The notes under the pieces: generated by a model
Database searches by the model: none
The model's input: only the letters and a program-made list of their open reading frames with translations
What the model was told of the DNA's origin: nothing
Program-made: the position numbers and the translations under genes
Shown: in pieces, positions 1-5,109 of the stretch
How positions within the stretch are numbered: the first letter of the stretch is position 1
How the letters are laid out: the number at the start of each line of letters is the position of its first letter
From: an uncultured Actinomycetes bacterium
GTDB lineage: Bacteria > Actinomycetota > Thermoleophilia > Solirubrobacterales > 70-9
Length of the DNA: 8,525 nt
Direction of reading: 5' to 3'
Assembly (NCBI GenBank): GCA_946886425.1
Contig: CAMPIP010000100.1
Span: forward strand, 1-8,525

Positions 1-1
1 C

Positions 2-1363
2 ACCTACGCCAAGGGCGGGTCGGTGCTCAAGCAGCTCGTCGCCTGGGTCGGCGTCGACGCGTTCTTCGCGGGCGTCGGGGCGTACTTCCGCAAGTACGAG
101 TGGGAGAACACCGAGCTCTCCGACCTGCTGCTCTCCGCCTTCGTGCAGCGCCGCGAGCTGCTTCAGCAGCGCCAGGGGATCGGCATCGAGATTCTCGGCC
201 CGCGCCACTCCGATGCGACCCGGGAGATGGTCGAGTTCGCGCGGCGGATGCGGCTGCCGAGCAGCTGGCGCGACCCGGCCGAGGACCTCGAGGCGGCGAC
301 CCTGATCGAGGGCGTCGCGGCCGCGGAGCTGCCGCTGGTGCGGCTGCCGGGCGGGACCGAGCTGCGCAACCCTGCCCACGGCGAGCTCTCGCGGGCGCTC
401 GGGATCGGGCTCGAGCTGGGCGACCGCGAGGAGGTCGACCTGCTGGTCCTCGGCGGCGGCCCGGCCGGCCTCGGCGCCGCCGTCTACGGCGCCTCCGAGG
501 GACTCGACACCCTGGTCGTCGAGGGCACCGTGCTGGGCGGCCAGGCCGGCGCCTCGCGGCGGATCGAGAACTACCTCGGCTTCCCGGCCGGGATCAGCGG
601 CACCGAGCTGATCAGCCGCGCGATCACCCAGGCCCGCAAGTTCAGCGCCCGCACCGCGACCCCCTACCGGGCCGAGTCGCTGGAGCCCGGCGACGAGCGC
701 CACCTGGTCCGGCTGGAAGGAGGCCACGAGGTCTCGGCCCGCGCCGTCCTGCTCGCCACCGGTGCCGAATACCGCCGCCTGCCTGTCGACGACCTCGAGG
801 ACTACGAGGGCTTCAGCGTCTTCTACGCCGCCGGCCCGCCCGAGGCGCAGATCTGCGCCGGCCAGCGGGTCGGGGTCGTCGGCGGCGGCAACTCCGCGGC
901 GCAGGCTGCCGTCTGGCTGGCCCGCGGCGGCGCCCTGGTCACTCTCCTGCACCGCCGCGCCGACCTCGCCGAGACTATGTCCCACTACCTGATCGAGGAG
1001 CTGGAGCGCTACGGCGTCGCCGTCCGCGACCGCAGCGAAATCAACGCCCTGCACGGCGACGACGGCAGCCTCGAGGCGGTGACGCTGACCGACGGCACCG
1101 AGCTGCCGCTCTCCTTCCTGTTCCTGTTCCTCGGCGCCGCCCCCTGCACCGAGTGGCTCGGCGACACCGTCGCCCGCGACGCCAGGGGCTTCGTCCTCAC
1201 CGGCGAGGAGGCGGGCGCGATCGGACTGCTGGAGACCAGCGTCCCCGGCATCTACGCGGCCGGCGACGTCCGCGCCGGCTCGATCAAGCGCTGCGCGACC
1301 GCGGTCGGCGAGGGCGCCGCGGTCGTCCGCTTCGTCCACGAGCGTCTCGGTCAGCCCGCATAG
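2..1363 (+). CDS. Chimeric reading frame: M1 aminopeptidase N fragment fused in frame to a thioredoxin-reductase-like FAD oxidoreductase (5' end outside window)
   Basis: The frame is open from the left edge to TAG at 1361-1363, so the true start lies upstream; a GTG at 23 is an arbitrary internal codon, used here as residue 1. Codons 2-130 read as aminopeptidase N: TYAKGGSVLKQL, whose Tyr matches the catalytic Tyr of M1 enzymes, then DAFFAGVGAYFRKYEWENTELSDLL. From ELSDLLLSAFVQRR onward (residue 31) the protein instead follows actinobacterial TrxR-like flavoproteins: a thioredoxin-fold-like domain without CxxC (about 50-130), FAD motif GGGPAG (144-149), GGQAG with SRRIENYLGFP, NAD(P) motif GGGNSA (287-292), and C-terminal GIYAAGDVR (409-417). 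The redox CxxC of canonical TrxR is missing; YAAG (268-271) lies there. The aminopeptidase C-terminal half and the cyclic-nucleotide-binding domain usual in this TrxR family are both absent. The flavoprotein part is well supported. Whether the fusion is real is uncertain. Confidence 0.8.
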   Translation, partial: TYAKGGSVLKQLVAWVGVDAFFAGVGAYFRKYEWENTELSDLLLSAFVQRRELLQQRQGIGIEILGPRHSDATREMVEFARRMRLPSSWRDPAEDLEAATLIEGVAAAELPLVRLPGGTELRNPAHGELSRALGIGLELGDREEVDLLVLGGGPAGLGAAVYGASEGLDTLVVEGTVLGGQAGASRRIENYLGFPAGISGTELISRAITQARKFSARTATPYRAESLEPGDERHLVRLEGGHEVSARAVLLATGAEYRRLPVDDLEDYEGFSVFYAAGPPEAQICAGQRVGVVGGGNSAAQAAVWLARGGALVTLLHRRADLAETMSHYLIEELERYGVAVRDRSEINALHGDDGSLEAVTLTDGTELPLSFLFLFLGAAPCTEWLGDTVARDARGFVLTGEEAGAIGLLETSVPGIYAAGDVRAGSIKRCATAVGEGAAVVRFVHERLGQPA

Positions 1364-1434
1364 AAGGGGTCGCCGAAACCCGCGTCAGTCGCCGGCGAGC
1401 GTCCGATCGCGAGACAGGCGAGGCCGAGCCACCA

Positions 1435-1500
1435 CTCAAGATCGACTGCGGAACTTTTCGGCCCCCAGAGGGGCGCAAAAGTTCCGCAGAAGTACTTGAG
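1435..1500. repeat. Long imperfect inverted repeat (hairpin) in an intergenic region
   Basis: Seen directly: outer arms CTCAAG (1435-1440) and CTTGAG (1495-1500); then CTGCGGAACTTTT (1446-1458) perfectly complementary to AAAAGTTCCGCAG (1477-1489); then GCCCC (1461-1465) with GGGGC (1470-1474) around a CAGA loop. Internal loops are symmetrical (5x5 and 2x2). It lies 72 bp after the flavoprotein stop and before a minus-strand gene remnant, so it could stop transcription in both directions. However, no T-run follows either outer arm, and the A/T block sits inside the stem, so it is not a textbook terminator. A dispersed palindromic element or protein-binding site is equally possible. No second copy was seen in the window. 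Confidence 0.75.
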
Positions 1501-1539
1501 CCTCGCTAATCTCCCAGAGCGCTCAGGCGCGCGGGCGGA

Positions 1540-1806
1540 GCGCAAGTGGACGACCCCGCTCGCGAAGCGGCGCTGGTCGAGCAGCTCGAGGTCAAGCTGG
1601 ACGGCAACCGGCAGGGCCGGTTTGCCGCCGCCGATGGCGATCGGGTGCAGGAAGAGGTTGACCTCGTCCGCCGGGCCGGCGGCGAGCGCCACACCGGCCA
1701 GCTCGGCGCCGCCGACGCTGAGGTCGCGCTGGGCATCGGTCTTCAGCGCCCGCACCGCCTCAGGATCGAGCTCGCGCTCGAGCCGCGTCCGGGACGTGTG
1801 TGCTTC
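1540..1806 (-). pseudogene. 3' remnant of a RibD/dihydrofolate-reductase-like reductase
   Basis: Reading the minus strand from about 1797 gives TSRTRLERELDPEAVRALK, then RDLSVGGAELAG, VNLFLHPIAIGGGKPALP and DQRRFASGVVHLR. This is the order of conserved blocks in the C-terminal half of the small dihydrofolate reductase family (RibD_C fold) of actinobacteria. Full-length members are near 180-200 aa; here roughly the first 90 residues, including the N-terminal nucleotide-binding strand, are missing. An in-frame TAG at 1807-1809 lies just before the homology begins, and the only early start would be GTG at 1755, inside the conserved region. At the other end the frame passes the normal terminus (HLRYR-like; here HLRS) and reads on through the hairpin at 1435-1500 to 1351. 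Both ends are therefore damaged. No functional product is expected. Confidence 0.7.
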
Positions 1807-1826
1807 CTACATCCGTTTGGCCGCCC

Positions 1827-1856
1827 TTGCGGGCCGCCGGGTCCGGGTCCTAGCCT
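1827..1856 (+). promoter_or_regulatory. Weak candidate promoter for the collagen-like gene
   Basis: TTGCGG (1827-1832) and TAGCCT (1851-1856) are separated by 18 bp and lie about 40 bp before the ATG at 1895. Both hexamers match a housekeeping sigma-factor promoter only partly. It is the best candidate in the short space between the DHFR-like remnant and the collagen-like gene. The call rests on pattern alone. Confidence 0.25.
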
Positions 1857-1894
1857 GGGATCGAGCTCTGCACCCCAGAGGCTGGGAGGCCCCG

Positions 1895-2656
1895 ATGCGA
1901 CTCGTCGCCGCAAACGCTCGCACGATCGCCGTCGCCGTCGTCGTCGCGCTGGTCGTCGGCGGCTCCGCGTACGCCGCCAACTCGATCAACGGAGGCCTGC
2001 TGCGGGCGGAATCGGTCGGCCTCGGCAAGCTGACGAGGAAAGCGCGCCAGCGGATCTTCCAGTCGCAGAGGCGCGGGCCCGAGGGCCCGAAGGGCGATCG
2101 TGGACAGCGTGGCGAGCGCGGTCGGCGCGGCCCGGCGGGACCGCGGGGAGCGAGGGGCGAGCAGGGGGCCCAAGGCGCCCAGGGCCCGACCGGGCCGACC
2201 GGCCCGACTGAGCACAGCTACGGCGTCACCGCCCTCTACCTCGACGGCGCCTTCGTCCCGGTCAGCGCCAACTGGACCCCGACGATCCCGCGCGATGGCA
2301 ACAACGCCGCGGCCGCCTCGCGCTCGACCGTGATCGTCTGCGCCCCGGGTCCCTGCACGCTCACCGCCCGCGGTGCCGTCCGCTCCGACGTCGCCTTCAA
2401 AGGCCAGGCCGGCGGCGGCGTCCTTGTCCACGACACCGTCGGCGCCCTCGTCGCCGCGGGGCAGACCCCGCCCAATCCCGAGTACGGCAACCGCTCCGTG
2501 GTCGACGTCGAGACGGTCCCCCTCGCCTCGCCGGCCCCCAGCTCGCCGAACGGGTCCGGCACCGAGATCCCCCTGCAATGGACCTTCGGCCCCAGCCAGC
2601 TCCCCGGCGGCACCTACGTCGTCGACGGCACCGTGCAGTACTTCGGCTTCCCGTAG
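1895..2656 (+). CDS. Exported collagen-like (Gly-X-Y repeat) protein
   Basis: A 253-aa protein. The ATG at 1895 was chosen because GGGAGG (1884-1889) lies 5 bp upstream and a signal sequence starts there, although the frame is open further upstream. Residues 11-27 form a hydrophobic segment ending in an AYA site (cleavage likely after A27), preceded by a short basic N-terminus, so the protein is probably exported by Sec or membrane-anchored. Residues 28-55 (ANSINGGLLRAESVGLGKL...) resemble the N-terminal stalk of many Thermoleophilia surface proteins. Residues 61-105 are 15 uninterrupted Gly-X-Y triplets: the first part is rich in Arg, Glu and Pro, the end is three GPT units. This should form a trimeric collagen helix. 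The C-terminal domain (106-253) is globular and of no family I recognise; its two cysteines (C149, C154) could form a disulfide. A surface or matrix role is inferred. Confidence 0.85.
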   Translation: MRLVAANARTIAVAVVVALVVGGSAYAANSINGGLLRAESVGLGKLTRKARQRIFQSQRRGPEGPKGDRGQRGERGRRGPAGPRGARGEQGAQGAQGPTGPTGPTEHSYGVTALYLDGAFVPVSANWTPTIPRDGNNAAAASRSTVIVCAPGPCTLTARGAVRSDVAFKGQAGGGVLVHDTVGALVAAGQTPPNPEYGNRSVVDVETVPLASPAPSSPNGSGTEIPLQWTFGPSQLPGGTYVVDGTVQYFGFP

Positions 2657-2668
2657 AGAGGACTCCTC

Positions 2669-3694
2669 TTACCCGATCAGGGCCAGGACCCGGCGCTCGA
2701 TCGTCCCCTGCCGGCGCGGCGTGACCGGGCCCCTGGAGACGCGGCCCGGCAGCTCGATCGTCTTCCCGTCCCGGAAGCGGTCGATCACCCTGGGGTCGAC
2801 GTAGGAGCGGCGGCAAACCGCGGGGGTGTTGCCGAGCCGCTCGGCGACGCGGCCGATCGCGGCCCGGATCGCCCGCTCTCCCCCGCCCTTGGTGCTCGGC
2901 GGCTCCTCCCGGGCCAGCTCGACGGCGGCGAGGACGGTGCCGTGCCAGGTGCGGAAATCCTTGGCCGAGAATTCCTCGCCGGCCTGCTCCTGCAGGTAGG
3001 CGTTGACGTCCTCGGAGCGGACGTCGCGCCAGCCGCCGTCCTCGCGGTAGACGAGCAGGTCCTGGGGACCGCCGCGCCGTCGCCGCATCGTTTCGATCGC
3101 CGCCTTCACGGCCGAATCGCGGACCGACTGGACGCGGCGCTGGCCGCTCTTGGCCGGGAAGTCGAAGACGACCTCGCCGTCGGCGATCGAGACGTGCTGG
3201 CGGAGGATCGTCGCCACCCCGTAGCTCTCGTTCTCCTCGGCGTAGGACTCGCCGCCGATCCGGAAGAAGCCGAGGTCGAGGAGCCGCACCGCGCAGGCCA
3301 GCGCCCGCTCCCGCGGCATCCCCTCGCGACCGAGGTCCCGCTTCACGGCCCGGCGCAGCTTCGGCAGGATCGCCGCGAACTCGCGCATCTGCTCGAACTT
3401 GCGCTGCGCCGCCCGCTGCTGCCAGCGCTCGTGGTAGAGGTACTGCTTGCGACCGGCTTCGTCGACCCCCGTCGCCTGGACGTGGCCGAGCGGGTCGCCG
3501 CAGATCCAGACCTCGCGCCAGGCCGGCGGGATCGCCAGCTCGCGGATCCGCGCCAGGGTCTCCTCGTCCCTGACCGCGCCGCCTTCCGGGTCCAGGTAGC
3601 TGAAGCCGCTGCCGCGGCGCCGCCGCCCGATCCCCGGCCCCGAGCAGTCCGCGCGCCGCAGCCGCCCGCGCGGCCGAGACCCGGCTTCGCTCAT
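2669..3694 (-). CDS. DNA topoisomerase IB (bacterial, poxvirus-like type)
   Basis: A 341-aa protein of normal full length. It relaxes supercoiled DNA by nicking one strand through a 3'-phosphotyrosyl intermediate, without ATP or metal. The N-terminal domain is typical (RLRRADCSGPGIGRRRRG, FSYLD, IPPAW, VWICGDPLGHVQATG, KQYLYHERW). The catalytic domain retains the full residue set by alignment with Deinococcus TopIB: R145 (FFRIGGESYAEENES), K182 (FDFPAKSGQ), R248 (KDFRTWHGT), N289 (LGNTPAV) and nucleophile Y298 (RRSYVDP). The spacing between R248, N289 and Y298 equals that recalled for the Deinococcus enzyme. The ATG at 3694 overlaps the stop of the upstream flavodoxin remnant by four bases (ATGA), suggesting coupling to the preceding operon. 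The convergent collagen-like gene ends 12 bp beyond the TAA stop. This enzyme is accessory to gyrase and Topo I in bacteria. Confidence 0.93.
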   Translation of the reverse strand: MSEAGSRPRGRLRRADCSGPGIGRRRRGSGFSYLDPEGGAVRDEETLARIRELAIPPAWREVWICGDPLGHVQATGVDEAGRKQYLYHERWQQRAAQRKFEQMREFAAILPKLRRAVKRDLGREGMPRERALACAVRLLDLGFFRIGGESYAEENESYGVATILRQHVSIADGEVVFDFPAKSGQRRVQSVRDSAVKAAIETMRRRRGGPQDLLVYREDGGWRDVRSEDVNAYLQEQAGEEFSAKDFRTWHGTVLAAVELAREEPPSTKGGGERAIRAAIGRVAERLGNTPAVCRRSYVDPRVIDRFRDGKTIELPGRVSRGPVTPRRQGTIERRVLALIG

Positions 3695-3894
3695 CCCGAG
3701 GGCGGCGCCGGGTTCGCCGCCAGGGCCCGCCCGGTCGAGTGCGACCACTCGTGGCCCTCTTCGGTTTCCGAGTCGCCCTCCGACAGCATCGCGTCCATCC
3801 GCTCCAGGACCCGCTGGGCAATGCTCGAGGGCCGGCCCAGCCAGGTCGGCGTGGCGAAGAGGAGGATCTCGGCGGCGAGCGGCTGTGCCTTCAC
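3691..3894 (-). pseudogene. Truncated flavodoxin / NAD(P)H-dependent FMN reductase remnant
   Basis: The frame encodes 67 codons from a GTG at 3894. AAEILLFATPTWLGRPSSIAQRVLERMDAMLSE is the flavin-binding-loop region of the NADPH-dependent FMN reductase/flavodoxin family, normally found around residues 70-110 of a protein near 200 aa. The N-terminal part is absent: upstream in the same frame lies only AGC TCC, then the TGA of the dehydrogenase gene. The usual following block (YGKVAAVAVVGNEDGAHH-like) is also absent and is replaced by a short tail, HEWSHSTGRALAANP, which may be the family's C-terminal end joined after an internal deletion. No ribosome binding site precedes the GTG. Its stop overlaps the topoisomerase start (ATGA). 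It is most likely a decayed gene; a short expressed peptide that couples translation of the topoisomerase cannot be excluded. Confidence 0.65.
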
Positions 3895-3900
3895 GGAGCT

Positions 3901-5088
3901 TCAGGGCTTGAGGACGACCTTGATCGCCCCGTCTTCCTTCTTCTGGAACATCTCGTAGGCGCCCGGGGCGTCCGTCAGCGGCAGCTGGTGGGTGGTGAGG
4001 TCGTCGACGCCGAGCGGGTCCTCCTCGCCTTCCAGCAGCGGCAGGATCTCGTCGGTCCAGCGCCGCACGTGGGCCTGGCCCATGCGGACCTGCACGCCCT
4101 TGTCGAACAGCTGCATCATCGGCAACGGGTCGAGCTGGCCGCCGTAGACGCCGGAGATCGAGATCGTGCCGCCGCGGCGGACGGTGTCGATCGCGTCCTG
4201 CAGCGCCGAGAGCCGGTCGACCGCGAAGCGTTCGGTCGCCTTCGCCGCCAGCGGGTCGGGCAGCATCCCGGTCGCCTTCTGCATCAACTCGGCGGCGGGG
4301 GCGCCGTGGGCCTCCATGCCGACCGCGTCGATCGCCGCGTCCGGGCCGCGCCCCTCGGTCAGCTCGCGGATCGCGGCCGGGACGTCCTCGTACAGCGATG
4401 AGTCGATCGCCTCGATGCCGTGGCGGCGGGCCATCTCCAGCCGCTCGGGGACCGAGTCCACCCCGATCACAGTCTCGGCGCCCTGGTGACGGGCAATCCG
4501 GGCGCACATCTGCCCGATCGGCCCAAGCCCGAAAACGGCGACGCTGCCGCCCTTCGGGATCGCCACGTACTCGACCGCCTGCCAGGCGGTCGGCAGCACG
4601 TCGGAGAGGAACAGGTAGCGCTCGTCGGGGGCGCCGTTCCCAGGCACCTTGATCGGCCCGAAGTGCGCCTGCGGCACCCGCAGGTACTCGGCCTGCCCGC
4701 CCGGGACCTCGCCGTAGAGCTTCGTGTAGCCGAACAGCGCGGCGCCTTTTTCGTGCTCGCGCACCTGGGTCGTCTCGCACTGGGCGAACAGCTTCTGCCT
4801 GCACATCCAGCACTCGCCACAGGAGATGTTGAAGGGGATCACGACCCGATCGCCCGGTTCGATGTGGCTGACCTCGGCGCCTACTTCCTCGACGATCCCC
4901 ATCGGCTCGTGGCCGAGGATGTCGCCCTCTTCGATGAACATCCCCAGCACCTCGTAGAGGTGCAGGTCGGAGCCGCAGATCGCCGTCGAGGTGACCCGGA
5001 CGATCGCGTCGGTCGGCGCTTCGATCCGCGGGTCGGGCACCTCGTCGACGCGGACGTCGCGTTTGCCGTGGAAGGTCAGCGCTTTCAT
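3901..5088 (-). CDS. Zinc-dependent alcohol dehydrogenase, formaldehyde-dehydrogenase-like (MDR superfamily)
   Basis: A 395-aa cytosolic NAD(P)-dependent dehydrogenase. Catalytic zinc ligands are C38 (AICGSDLH) and H60-E61 (GHEPMG); the structural zinc site is C90, C93, C96 and C104 (SCGECWMCRQKLFAQC). The Rossmann motif is GLGPIG (187-192), and D211 at the end of the second strand (VIGVDSVPERL) favours NAD over NADP. The extended segment 255-305 and the C-terminal blocks ISGVYGG, MGQAHVRRW and DGAIKVVLKP place it near the formaldehyde-dehydrogenase-like branch, so aldehyde detoxification is plausible, but the substrate cannot be fixed from sequence. The start is clear: AGGAGG lies 6 bp upstream. 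The gap to the epimerase-DUF892 gene is only 21 bp, so the two are probably co-transcribed. The C-terminus is complete and is followed after 6 bp by the flavodoxin remnant in the same frame. Confidence 0.92.
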   Translation of the reverse strand: MKALTFHGKRDVRVDEVPDPRIEAPTDAIVRVTSTAICGSDLHLYEVLGMFIEEGDILGHEPMGIVEEVGAEVSHIEPGDRVVIPFNISCGECWMCRQKLFAQCETTQVREHEKGAALFGYTKLYGEVPGGQAEYLRVPQAHFGPIKVPGNGAPDERYLFLSDVLPTAWQAVEYVAIPKGGSVAVFGLGPIGQMCARIARHQGAETVIGVDSVPERLEMARRHGIEAIDSSLYEDVPAAIRELTEGRGPDAAIDAVGMEAHGAPAAELMQKATGMLPDPLAAKATERFAVDRLSALQDAIDTVRRGGTISISGVYGGQLDPLPMMQLFDKGVQVRMGQAHVRRWTDEILPLLEGEEDPLGVDDLTTHQLPLTDAPGAYEMFQKKEDGAIKVVLKP

Positions 5089-5100
5089 CTCAGTCCTCCT
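5089..5100 (-). promoter_or_regulatory. Strong Shine-Dalgarno site of the dehydrogenase gene
   Basis: On the minus strand AGGAGG (5100-5095) is followed by ACTGAG and ATG, a perfect anti-16S match at ideal spacing. It contrasts with the genes on either side, which lack a strong site. It suggests the dehydrogenase is translated independently inside the operon. Confidence 0.8.
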
Positions 5101-5109
5101 CCGTCTCGT

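Noticed and set aside
100..1509. A 469-codon Arg/Gly/Pro-rich plus-strand frame over the flavoprotein
   Set aside because: Shadow of the true frame, which shows clear FAD and NAD(P) motifs.
1496..1894. N-terminal extension of the collagen-like frame from 1496
   Set aside because: The added 133 codons are a Ser/Arg/Ala-rich antisense reading of the DHFR-like remnant; a good ribosome site and signal peptide define the start at 1895.
2075..2209. Tandem DNA repeat in the collagen segment
   Set aside because: The periodicity is the 9-nt/3-codon Gly-X-Y pattern of the protein; the DNA units vary and are not a separate repeat element.
2657..2669. Small perfect palindrome AGAGGA-C-TCCTCT between the convergent collagen-like and topoisomerase genes as a terminator
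   Set aside because: The one-base loop leaves only about 5 usable base pairs, there is no T-run on either strand, and the arms are too short to call a terminator.
2397..3821. A 474-codon minus-strand open frame overlapping topoisomerase IB and the collagen-like gene
   Set aside because: Arg/Pro/Gly-rich composition without motifs; the topoisomerase in the neighbouring frame has a full catalytic set, so this is an out-of-frame shadow.
3695..4813. N-terminal extension of the topoisomerase frame up to 4813
   Set aside because: The extra 373 codons are an out-of-frame reading of the dehydrogenase and flavodoxin remnant; the topoisomerase domain begins normally at the ATG at 3694.
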